The position numbers and the translations under genes are program-made. 64,000 nucleotides of DNA from NCBI GenBank assembly GCA_900142905.1, contig FSRV01000002.1:3596001-3660000 (forward strand), written 5' to 3'. The number at the start of each line of letters is the position of its first letter. Position 1 is the first letter of the stretch. This DNA is from Burkholderia sp. GAS332. Its GTDB lineage: Bacteria; Pseudomonadota; Gammaproteobacteria; Burkholderiales; Burkholderiaceae. The notes beneath the pieces were generated by a model, which worked only from the letters and a program-made list of their open reading frames with translations, had not been told where the DNA came from and ran no database searches. Positions 36,824 to 44,455 of the stretch are shown here, piece after piece.

Positions 36824-37170
36824 AGCTGGCCCGCCTTCACATTCGCGGACACGACATCGGCGTGCGCGTGTCAATCACCGAAACCGCCCGTGAGCGCATG
36901 CGCGGCCTGCTTGACCACGACCGTCTCCCGCATGACGAAGCGTTGCTTCTCAAGCGCTGCGGATCGGTGCATACATTTGGCATGCGCTTCGCCATCGACG
37001 TGCTGTTTCTTGATCGGCAGCAGCGTGTCGTTGCAATCCGCCATAACGTGCCGAAGCGGCGCATGTTGTTTAGTCTCCGCGCCACCCAAACCCTGGAAAT
37101 GCCCGCGGGCATCGCCCGGCTGCACGGTCTTGCACTTGGCGACACCCTTGATTTTGAGGCCATCCGGTGA
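36820..37170 (+). CDS. DUF192-family protein inside the Tad locus
   Basis: It has 116 residues. The DUF192 pattern is present: ETARERMRGLLDHDRLPHDE, GSVHTFGMRFAIDVLFLDRQ, VVAIRHNVPKRRM and TLEMPAGIARLHGLALGDTL. No signal peptide is seen, although many DUF192 proteins are exported. The function of the family is unknown. Both ends overlap neighbours by four bases, so it is firmly coupled to tadC and the following TadE gene. Confidence 0.85.
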   Translation: MKLARLHIRGHDIGVRVSITETARERMRGLLDHDRLPHDEALLLKRCGSVHTFGMRFAIDVLFLDRQQRVVAIRHNVPKRRMLFSLRATQTLEMPAGIARLHGLALGDTLDFEAIR

Positions 37171-37997
37171 ATCCCCCCCGATCCATGTTAAAGAATCTCT
37201 CCTCGCTTCGACCGGCACTGAGCCGACGCGCCCGCAGGCTCAAGCAGTCGGGTCAGTCAATGGCAGAGTTCATCATCATCGCGCCGGCGCTGCTATTCGT
37301 GGGTTTTGCGACCGTGCAGTTCGTCCTGCTCTATCAGGCGAAATCGACGCTGGATGTCGCCGTGCTGGAGGCTGCTCGTGAGGGAGCGGTCAACAACGGT
37401 TCGATGAAGGCGATGCGAGCGGGCCTGGCACGCGGTCTTGCGCCGATTTACGCACGCCATGCAGACGCCGACGGTGTCGCCGCGGCTCAGGCCAAAGCGC
37501 AGGCGGACGCAGCCAATTTCAGTATCATTACCGTGCTGAATCCCACTCAACAGGCCGTGCAAGTTTTTTCGCAGCCACGCGTCTATCTTGATCCATCCAA
37601 TCCCGTCATGGAGATCCCGAACGACACGTTGATGTATCGCGATTCCAGCATGCAGAATCCGGCGAAAATGAGCATTCAGGACGCCAACATACTAAAAATT
37701 CATGTGCACTATTGCTACAACATGTACGTGCCGCTGGCAAACAAGGTGCTCTACTACGCGGCCAACGTGATCGGCAGCATCGGTAGAATGGGCATTCTGA
37801 CGCGCGAGCCAGCTAACCTGAACAAGGATCCCTATGGTTTCCCCCAGAACGGCGACTCGCTTTGCAAAGTCAAGCTCGTAGACGGTATCGCGACTGGCCG
37901 CTGGCCGCTGTCGCTGGATTCAGAAGCAATGGTGCGTATGCAGTCGCCGTTCAGAATGGCCTCGGCAAATGACTCGCCGAATCCGACGGGAAATTGA
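37167..37997 (+). CDS. TadE-like pseudopilin (second)
   Basis: It has 276 residues from the GTG at 37,167 (overlapping the upstream stop); an ATG six codons later is an alternative. The leader RRLKQSG precedes QSMAEFIIIAPALLFVGFAT, the TadE motif with Glu-Phe at mature positions 5 and 6. The segment LDVAVLEAAREGAVNNGSMK is characteristic of TadE. An exported domain of about 220 residues with VHYCYNMYVPLANKVLYYAA follows. It is coupled to the lytic transglycosylase gene by an ATGA overlap. Confidence 0.85.
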   Translation: MNPPRSMLKNLSSLRPALSRRARRLKQSGQSMAEFIIIAPALLFVGFATVQFVLLYQAKSTLDVAVLEAAREGAVNNGSMKAMRAGLARGLAPIYARHADADGVAAAQAKAQADAANFSIITVLNPTQQAVQVFSQPRVYLDPSNPVMEIPNDTLMYRDSSMQNPAKMSIQDANILKIHVHYCYNMYVPLANKVLYYAANVIGSIGRMGILTREPANLNKDPYGFPQNGDSLCKVKLVDGIATGRWPLSLDSEAMVRMQSPFRMASANDSPNPTGN

Positions 37998-38842
37998 TGG
38001 CACGCTGTATGAAAAAGTGGCTGCCCGCGTTTCTGTGTGCCGCGGGGAAGCAGCCCCGCCTCTTCCCGAATGAGGCATTGTCGGCCGCATGGTTGCGTGG
38101 GTCGCTGCTTGCCGGTCTGATAGCTGGAACGGTTTCTCTGCCCGTCAGCGCAGAGGCGGCCGAAACCGCAGCTGTGCGGGTCCGCCAACAATCCAGTGTG
38201 ATCATGATGGTTGGCGGAATGGCGAGCACCGAGGATGTCAGCGCGCCAACCACGCCCAACGAGTCAACTCGGCCAGATGCCACAGACGACGACTCTAAAT
38301 CACACTCCGTTGTCATCCAGCCAGGCTACTCTCAATCAGCCGACCCGGCGCTTCGCTCTTCCTCTTCGGTCGCCCCCCGCGTCATGGCGCTCTCGCCGGT
38401 GATTGCCGAAGCCGCACGCGCCGCCGATTTGGACAGTGCGCTGCTGATGGCAGTAATCGACGTCGAGTCCGGCGGGAACCCGCAAGCGGTCTCGCCGAAA
38501 GGCGCAACAGGACTCATGCAATTGATGCCCAGCACTGGTGCGCGGCACGGTGCGTCAGATCTGTTCGATCCACGTCAGAACATAACCGCCGGAGCGCGCT
38601 ATCTGAAGCAGTTGATGCGCCAGTTCGGGGATCTGCAACTCGTGCTCGCCGCTTACAATGCCGGCGAAGGCGCCGTGCAGAAGTACGGTGGACAGATCCC
38701 GCCGTACGCGGAAACAATGAACTATGTACCCAAGGTCATCGCGCGATATACCCGGTATCGCGATGCCATGTCTTCCACCGGCACTATGACTGGTCAGGCA
38801 ATAACTGACAGTTCACGCGGACGTTTGATGGTGGTGCGATAG
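37994..38842 (+). CDS. Lytic transglycosylase (SLT-type) of the Tad locus
   Basis: It has 282 residues. An N-terminal hydrophobic signal (AAWLRGSLLAGLIAGTVSLP) is followed by a Ser/Thr-rich spacer. The catalytic domain starts near 145: MAVIDVESGGNPQAVSPKGA with the catalytic Glu, TGLMQLMPSTGARHG, DPRQNITAGARYLKQLMRQF and LAAYNAGEGAVQKYGG. It would open peptidoglycan for the pilus machine. The last 59 bases overlap the 3' end of the HPt gene on the other strand. It is the last gene of the Tad run. Confidence 0.9.
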   Translation: MMARCMKKWLPAFLCAAGKQPRLFPNEALSAAWLRGSLLAGLIAGTVSLPVSAEAAETAAVRVRQQSSVIMMVGGMASTEDVSAPTTPNESTRPDATDDDSKSHSVVIQPGYSQSADPALRSSSSVAPRVMALSPVIAEAARAADLDSALLMAVIDVESGGNPQAVSPKGATGLMQLMPSTGARHGASDLFDPRQNITAGARYLKQLMRQFGDLQLVLAAYNAGEGAVQKYGGQIPPYAETMNYVPKVIARYTRYRDAMSSTGTMTGQAITDSSRGRLMVVR

Positions 38843-39623
38843 GCCGCCGGCGATATCGATAAGGGTTTCGCTCAAGGAAAGGTACCGTAGGCCGCTGCTG
38901 CCCTACAGGTTCGAGTGCTTCCTGCATCGACACATCGAGACTCTCGAGTGCGTCGACTACGAGCGACAGAAGCGCGGTGGCCAAGGCAGCCTCACGCTCC
39001 CGCGCAGCAGCTTCCAGGCGTGTCAGCAACGCGATCAATCCGAAACAATCGAGCATCCGCGCGGACCCTGCGATACGATGCGCCGCGCTGCTCACCTCTT
39101 CCCATGAACCCGCTTTGAGTTTGTCACATAACTGCGTGAGCGTAGTTCGATTGGTGTCGATAATCAGATGAAGCAAGCGTACTGCGGTAACATCGTCGCC
39201 ACAGGCGAGTTCAAGAACTTTTGTGCGTAGCGATACACGTTCGCCCGGTGCCAGCGCGATGTAGCGCCGTGAAGCCAATGCCTCACACAGATCGAGTTCA
39301 TTAACGGGTTCAGTCAGGACGCCGTCGAAGCATTCAGCCAGTGCCGCGCGCACCGACGTGGAGATGTCAGCCGGCACCACTGCAAATCGCATGCTATGTG
39401 CACCCGTTAAGGGATGAGCGACGGCCGGGGTCGCGTATCGATCCTCCGCGACACAACGAACCAGCGCCAGCGCAGCCCGACCCGGTGTTTCGACTGCGTC
39501 TTCACACTGCTTGAAACCAAGACGCGCCAGCATTGCGCTCAGACCGCTCGTCTGTCCCCATGCAGAATCGGTGCTCACAAGAATAGCGCATTGCATTGTG
39601 TCAGCCATGACGGACTCGCTCAC
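38784..39623 (-). CDS. HPt phosphotransfer protein with receiver-like N-terminal remnant
   Basis: It has 279 residues from a GTG overlapping the response-regulator stop (GTGA at 39,620-39,623); an ATG five codons later is possible. Residues 10-115 have the rhythm of a receiver domain, with QCAILVSTDS at the first strand and GVLTEPVNELDLCEAL where receivers have the Lys-Pro switch. The acidic pocket and the Lys are absent. Residues 135-240 form an HPt domain with EVSSAAHRIAGSARMLDCFG, where His182 is the expected phosphorylation site. The tail is basic and Arg/Pro-rich. It is coupled to the regulator and converges on the transglycosylase gene with a 59-base overlap. Confidence 0.78.
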   Translation of the reverse strand: MSESVMADTMQCAILVSTDSAWGQTSGLSAMLARLGFKQCEDAVETPGRAALALVRCVAEDRYATPAVAHPLTGAHSMRFAVVPADISTSVRAALAECFDGVLTEPVNELDLCEALASRRYIALAPGERVSLRTKVLELACGDDVTAVRLLHLIIDTNRTTLTQLCDKLKAGSWEEVSSAAHRIAGSARMLDCFGLIALLTRLEAAAREREAALATALLSLVVDALESLDVSMQEALEPVGQQRPTVPFLERNPYRYRRRPIAPPSNVRVNCQLLPDQS

Positions 39624-40261
39624 TGTGACGACACGATCCGGCAGCGGCGCGCCAGATCGATCAGTTCAACGAGCGACTTTACCCCCAGCTTGTGCATGAT
39701 ACGGGTCTTGTGGCTACTCACGGTCTTGTTACTGATAAACAGTGCGTCTCCGATCGCCTTGTTCGACATACCTTTCGAAAGCATCTGCAGAATCACGAGT
39801 TCCTTGTCCGATAGCAAGGTGAGTCTGTCTTCTTCTTGCGCACCACTGGCATTGGGCGAGAACCCGCCACCGCCAGAGGTTACGGGAAACACCGTATACC
39901 CGGCCAGCACGGCCTCTACGCCGCGCATGATCTCCTTCATTTCCTGCGACTTGGCAACGAAACCTTGCGCGCCGGAACGCATTGCCCTTGGGGCAAATGT
40001 AACAGGATCCTGGCCGGACAACACCAGCATGCGCATCGACGGATGGGCAAGCTTGAGGCGAGGGATGACATCAAGCCCGCTGATACGCGGAATATCGAGA
40101 TCGAGTATCGCAAGTGTCGGTGCGTGCTGACGGGCCAATTCAACGGCCGTTTGACCGTTATCAGCTTCGATCACTTCATCGATGCCAAGCAGTTGCATAA
40201 GTTGTATCTTGATAACCATCCGAAATGCGGGGTGGTCGTCGATGATCAATATTTTAGACAT
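39620..40261 (-). CDS. NarL/EvgA-type response regulator (second copy)
   Basis: It has 213 residues. The receiver domain has ILIIDDHPAFRMVIK, the phospho-acceptor in LAILDLDIPRISGLDVI, MLVLSGQDP and GAQGFVAKSQEM with the conserved Lys. A Gly-rich linker (GGGGFSPNASG) precedes a LuxR-type domain with LSDKELVILQMLSKGMSNKA and ISNKTVSSHKTRIMHKLGVK. It is a paralogue of the regulator at 16,071-16,679, and both are of the BvgA/EvgA kind. It shares its end with the HPt gene, a likely phosphodonor, and lies between that gene and an OmpA-like lipoprotein gene. Confidence 0.92.
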   Translation of the reverse strand: MSKILIIDDHPAFRMVIKIQLMQLLGIDEVIEADNGQTAVELARQHAPTLAILDLDIPRISGLDVIPRLKLAHPSMRMLVLSGQDPVTFAPRAMRSGAQGFVAKSQEMKEIMRGVEAVLAGYTVFPVTSGGGGFSPNASGAQEEDRLTLLSDKELVILQMLSKGMSNKAIGDALFISNKTVSSHKTRIMHKLGVKSLVELIDLARRCRIVSSQ

Positions 40262-40551
40262 GCATTGTATTCCTAATGAAATATTCCCCTTATTACACCG
40301 ACCCTTGCCGGTAACAAGTTCAAAGAATTGGCGTTCGAGCTAAAAGAGTCTACCGCGTTGTCTATCAGAAAATTCAGACTGCGAGTATGTTGCCGGTCGA
40401 GCTTGCCCGCCTCCCGGCCGGAAGTTAAAGGGAAAAGAGATTGATGACCTGAGATAGCACCAGGAAATGACGTCGATAAGTGAAAGTGTCGACCGATTTA
40501 ACAAAGGCGTCATCCGTCGATACCAACAGTCATTCCTGATGCACGGGCAAA

Positions 40552-41607
40552 CTATGAGCCAGCAACCACGAATTCGATCTCCACGCGCCGGTTCGGCGCA
40601 AGACACCGCACCAGTTCGTCACGCTTGGTTTGCTGACAAGCAACCACCTGATTCGCACTGCCTTGACCTAGGGCGGTTATCGGCAATGTCACACCGCGGG
40701 CGCGCAGATACTGCGTGACCGTCCGTGCACGCTGTAAAGACAGACGCTCGTTGTATGTATCACTGCCGAGGCGGTCGGTGTAGCCCGTGATCTTCAGTTC
40801 GTGTACAGCGGGAGCCTGCTTCAGGCCAGTCACCACGTCGTCGAGACGTTTCTTGCCTGCAGGCAAAATTGCTGCCTCGCTAGCGCCATCGAAGCGGAAG
40901 AGGGAGTCCGCTCGCAAGGTAATCTTTTGCGGCGCACGCGGCGGTTCTGCCGACACCTGCTTCGCTTGCGCGCATTGCAGCGCCGTTTCAGCCGACTTCC
41001 GCAAGTTGCCCTGAATCCCGGGCAAACGTTTTTCGGCGGCGGAGAACCTACGCGCCCATGCGTCATGCCCAGCGTGCATCAGTTCGACTTCGGCACATGC
41101 AAGGGGTTGTTGCGCCTCGGGACACTGGGCGAAGGCAGGATCGCCCTTAATGGTATTGACGATTTTCCACAGATCAGGACGCACCGTCGACACGGTGCGC
41201 AAAACTGGATTAGCAGCGGACAAGGGCGTGCCATTTTCGAGGCTCATCGTCATCATCGCGGCCTGCCCGATGGCTTCCTGGACGAAGCCCCATTGGTCAT
41301 GTGCGTGCCATTCCTGCTGTCCGGCATCGACCCAGCACTGAGCCTTCGCGTGAAAATAGCTGTTCTTGTCATCAGGCAATTTGTCCAGTTGCTGTTGCAG
41401 ACCAGCAAGGGCCTCGCCGCCGCTTGTGATTGGTGCGTAGGTACTAAACCATTGAGGCGTCGGCGCGCCAGCAGCCGCGTCTTGTGCCGCGCCAACGCCC
41501 ATCTTCAGAACGGTCGGGTCTTCGATACCGAGTCGGTCTCGTGCGGCCTGCCCCGCGCAACCCGACAAAGCCAGCGCACATGCCAGCAGCGTTAGCTGAA
41601 ATTTCAT
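40552..41607 (-). CDS. OmpA-family outer-membrane lipoprotein (second copy)
   Basis: It has 351 residues from MKFQLTLLACALALSGCAGQ, a lipoprotein signal with mature Cys17. The body matches the protein at 17,100-18,215 throughout: ARDRLGIEDPTVLKMG, HAKAQCWVDAGQQE, RPDLWKIVN and AEVELMHAGHDAWARRF. The OmpA-like domain has LFRFDGASEAAILPAGKKRL, ITGYTDRLGSDTYNERLSLQ and PNRRVEIEF. It lacks the Gln-rich tail of the other copy. A 290-base gap separates it from the response regulator downstream. It is divergent from the efflux cluster. Confidence 0.92.
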   Translation of the reverse strand: MKFQLTLLACALALSGCAGQAARDRLGIEDPTVLKMGVGAAQDAAAGAPTPQWFSTYAPITSGGEALAGLQQQLDKLPDDKNSYFHAKAQCWVDAGQQEWHAHDQWGFVQEAIGQAAMMTMSLENGTPLSAANPVLRTVSTVRPDLWKIVNTIKGDPAFAQCPEAQQPLACAEVELMHAGHDAWARRFSAAEKRLPGIQGNLRKSAETALQCAQAKQVSAEPPRAPQKITLRADSLFRFDGASEAAILPAGKKRLDDVVTGLKQAPAVHELKITGYTDRLGSDTYNERLSLQRARTVTQYLRARGVTLPITALGQGSANQVVACQQTKRDELVRCLAPNRRVEIEFVVAGS

Positions 41608-41758
41608 GGAATCCTTGCGAAGAACGCAATCACTTTTAAGAAGTTTTGAGTATGAACAGGCGCAATACGGCATGGAATGGGAAGATTCCTAGAGTTCTGT
41701 CAGATGGACAAGTCGCCGACAATTCGGACCGCATACAGGAATGACTATCTTGAATTTA

Positions 41759-41776
41759 ACTAACTCATCAATTAGT
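41759..41776. promoter_or_regulatory. Short inverted repeat before the TetR gene (possible operator)
   Basis: ACTAA and TTAGT are separated by 8 bases, ending 8 bases before the TetR-family start. Short symmetric sites just upstream of a TetR gene are often autoregulatory. With only 5-bp arms this is weak. Confidence 0.3.
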
Positions 41777-41784
41777 CTGGATTG

Positions 41785-42549
41785 ATGAAACCGAAGCGCT
41801 CACCCGCGAAACCGCTCGGCCGCCGCCCGGCCGTCGAGGACTTCGACGTGCGCGAACATCTGCTCGACACCGCAACGCGGCTCTTTGCCGAACGTGGCAT
41901 CGCGGCCACAACGGTCGGTCAGATCGCGAGCGCAGCGGGCGTCACATCGGCACTGGTCCATTACTACTTCACGAATCGCGAAAGGCTCCTCGATGCAGTA
42001 GTCGACGAGCGGCTCGCTCCCGCGGCGGAATTCGTCTGGCGGCCGGCCGTTGAAGACGCCGCGAGCGATCCCTTTGCGCTGGTTCACGAATTCGTCGCGC
42101 GTCTCTTTGACGTGACGGACCGCATGCCCTGGTTGCCGCCGCTCTGGCTGCGGGAGATCGTCAACGAAGGCGGGCTGTTGCGTGAACGAATGATGCAGCG
42201 CATTCGGTTCGACAACATCAAGCGTTTCGGCAGCCGCGTTGCACACGCGCAGCAGGACGGCGTCGTCAATGGCGACCTGGAAGCCATGTTGTTGTTCAAC
42301 TCGATTCTGGCGCTCGTAATGCTGCCGCTCGCCACGGCAAAAATCTGGCAAAGTGCGCGAGGCCTGCCCGTCATCGGGCGTGATGCGTTGCGCCGGCATG
42401 TGACCGCACTGCTAATCAGCGGCATGCAGCCGGGGCCACATACAGCATCGGCGCAAGCACAAGTGCAAGCGCCAGCACAGCAGCCGAAGCAGAAGCCTCC
42501 ATCAGGACGCCGCAACCACAAAGACGCAGACCCAGGGAGCCAGTCATGA
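41785..42549 (+). CDS. TetR-family regulator of the adjacent efflux system (CecR-like)
   Basis: It has 254 residues from the ATG at 41,785. An N-terminal TetR helix-turn-helix reads LLDTATRLFAERGIAATTVG then QIASAAGVTSALVHYYFTNR. A C-terminal ligand domain follows, and a Gln/Pro/Ala-rich tail with a basic end. The layout regulator, HlyD adaptor, ABC ATPase, ABC-2 permease resembles the cecR-ybhGFSR locus of enterobacteria, where CecR controls the pump. It overlaps the adaptor gene by four bases (ATGA), so it is probably cotranscribed and autoregulated. Confidence 0.88.
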   Translation: MKPKRSPAKPLGRRPAVEDFDVREHLLDTATRLFAERGIAATTVGQIASAAGVTSALVHYYFTNRERLLDAVVDERLAPAAEFVWRPAVEDAASDPFALVHEFVARLFDVTDRMPWLPPLWLREIVNEGGLLRERMMQRIRFDNIKRFGSRVAHAQQDGVVNGDLEAMLLFNSILALVMLPLATAKIWQSARGLPVIGRDALRRHVTALLISGMQPGPHTASAQAQVQAPAQQPKQKPPSGRRNHKDADPGSQS

Positions 42550-43505
42550 ATCGTCCTTTCAGCGCCTGCGTATATCTGCTGCTCGCTGCGACGGCCCTCG
42601 CCGCCTGCTCGCATCGCAACGAGAACGTCTATCAAGGCTACGTCGAAGGTGAGTTCGTGTATCTCGGCTCGTCGCAGTCCGGCAAGCTGACGCAGTTGGC
42701 GGCCGCACGAGGGCAGACCGTCGACGCAAACGCACCGGTATTCACGCTCGAATCCGTGGACGAGACCGCCGCGTTGAAGCAGGCACGACAGCAACTCGCC
42801 GCGGCACGCGCACAGCTAGGCGATCTCCAGACCGGCAAGCGCCGTCCCGAAGTGAACGTCACCAAAGCGCAACTCGCTCAAGCGGTCGCCAACGCGCGCA
42901 AGGCGGCGTTGCAACTCACGCGCGATGAAGCGCAGTACCGTGCGGGGGGCATTCCGAAAGCGCAGCTCGACGATTCGCGCGCCAATGCGGACGCCACCGC
43001 CGCGCAGGTCCGCGAACTCAGCAATCAGGTGGATGTCGCTTTGCTCCCGGGCCGCTCGCAACAGATCACCGCGCAGGGCGCGCAGGTCGAAGCCGCCCAG
43101 GCTGCCGTCGCCCAGGCGCAATGGAAACTCGATCAGAAGCGCGTCAACGCACCGGCGGCAGGACTCGTCTACGACACGCTGTATCGCGTCGGCGAGTGGG
43201 TACAGGCTGGCAATCCTGTCGTACAGATGCTGCCACCACAGAACGTGAAAGTCCGCTTCTTCGTACCGGAGACCGTAGTCGGCAAGCTCGTCCCAGGCCG
43301 CGCGCTTTCCATTCATTGCGACGGTTGCGCCGCCGATGTCGCAGCGAAAATCACGTACATATCGAGCGAAGCCGAATACACGCCGCCGGTGATCTACAGC
43401 AACGAAAACCGCGCCAAGCTCGTGTTCATGGTCGAAGCCCACCCTTCCGCCGCCGACGCAGTCAAGCTGCACCCCGGCCAACCCGTTGCGGTGAGCCTTC
43501 AATGA
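42546..43505 (+). CDS. HlyD/YbhG-type periplasmic adaptor of an ABC efflux pump
   Basis: It has 319 residues. A lipoprotein-like N-terminus (LLLAATALAACSHRNENVYQ) may anchor it by Cys20. A biotinyl-lipoyl half domain (GYVEGEFVYLGSSQSGKLTQ) comes first, then a coiled-coil hairpin (about 75-175) and the second half domain (KRVNAPAAGLVYDTLYRVGE, then VQAGNPVVQML). A beta-barrel domain with PETVVGKLVPG and the conserved YISSEAEYTPPVIYS is typical of the YbhG branch. It links the inner-membrane ABC transporter to the NodT-type channel encoded downstream. Stop and start overlap with the ATPase gene. Confidence 0.9.
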   Translation: MNRPFSACVYLLLAATALAACSHRNENVYQGYVEGEFVYLGSSQSGKLTQLAAARGQTVDANAPVFTLESVDETAALKQARQQLAAARAQLGDLQTGKRRPEVNVTKAQLAQAVANARKAALQLTRDEAQYRAGGIPKAQLDDSRANADATAAQVRELSNQVDVALLPGRSQQITAQGAQVEAAQAAVAQAQWKLDQKRVNAPAAGLVYDTLYRVGEWVQAGNPVVQMLPPQNVKVRFFVPETVVGKLVPGRALSIHCDGCAADVAAKITYISSEAEYTPPVIYSNENRAKLVFMVEAHPSAADAVKLHPGQPVAVSLQ

Positions 43506-44455
43506 ACCAGCCCGCGCCGCAATACACGCAATACGCGATCGACGTGCACAAGCTCAATAAGCACTTCGGCGATAAACATGTCGTGAACGACGTGACGTTG
43601 CAGGTCGCACGCGGTGAAATTTTCGGTTTTCTCGGGCCGAACGGCAGCGGCAAGACCACCTCGATCCGTCTGATGTGCGGACTGCTCACGCCGGATTCGG
43701 GCAGCGGCACCTGTCTCGGTTACGACATCGTGCGCGAGAGCGCGCAGATCAAGCGCAACGTCGGCTATATGACGCAGCGCTTCTCGTATTGGGACGACCT
43801 AACCATCCGCGAGAATCTCGACTTCGTCGCTCGCATCTATCAGATGACGAACCGGCGCGAGGCGGTTGACCGCTCGCTCGAATCGCTCGGTCTGCAAAGC
43901 CGCTCTAATCAATTGACCGGCGCGTTGTCCGGCGGCTGGAAGCAGCGGCTCGCGCTTGCAGCCTGCATGCTGCACGAACCTCAACTGCTGTTGCTCGACG
44001 AACCAACTGCAGGCGTCGATCCGAACGCGCGCCGCGAATTCTGGGAAGAATTGCATCGCCTCGCCGCGCGGGGCATTTCGGTTCTGGTCAGCACGCATTA
44101 CATGGATGAAGCCGAGCGGTGCCATAAGCTCGCGTACATCTCCTACGGCAAGCTGCTCGCGCAAGGCACCTCGAAGGACGTGATCGAATCGCAGAATCTC
44201 GCAACCTGGACCATCTACGGCGAGCACCTGAGCAAACTGTCGGAACAGTTGCGCAAGACGCCCGGCATCGATCAGACCGTGGTATTCGGCTCGGCGCTGC
44301 ACGTCAGCGGCAGCGACCATGCCGCGCTCGAAGCCGCCGTCAGGCAAGCAACCGAGGGCACCGAGCTGCGCGCCGAGCGCATCGACACCGGTCTTGAAGA
44401 CGTGTTCATCTACCTGATGGGCCACTCCACCGACAACTACGGAGCGCAACCGTGA
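43502..44455 (+). CDS. ABC-2 transporter ATP-binding protein (YbhF/CcmA-like)
   Basis: It has 317 residues from MNQPAPQYTQYAIDVHKLNK. Walker A is GPNGSGKTTS, the Q-loop is in MTQRFSYWDDLTIRENLDF, the signature is LSGGWKQRLALAACML, Walker B is LLLLDEPTAGVD, and the switch His is in VSTHYMDEA. A C-terminal accessory region with ERIDTGLEDVFIYLMG is typical of the DrrA/YbhF group. E. coli YbhF carries two nucleotide-binding domains; this one has a single domain. It overlaps both neighbours by four bases. Confidence 0.92.
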   Translation: MNQPAPQYTQYAIDVHKLNKHFGDKHVVNDVTLQVARGEIFGFLGPNGSGKTTSIRLMCGLLTPDSGSGTCLGYDIVRESAQIKRNVGYMTQRFSYWDDLTIRENLDFVARIYQMTNRREAVDRSLESLGLQSRSNQLTGALSGGWKQRLALAACMLHEPQLLLLDEPTAGVDPNARREFWEELHRLAARGISVLVSTHYMDEAERCHKLAYISYGKLLAQGTSKDVIESQNLATWTIYGEHLSKLSEQLRKTPGIDQTVVFGSALHVSGSDHAALEAAVRQATEGTELRAERIDTGLEDVFIYLMGHSTDNYGAQP

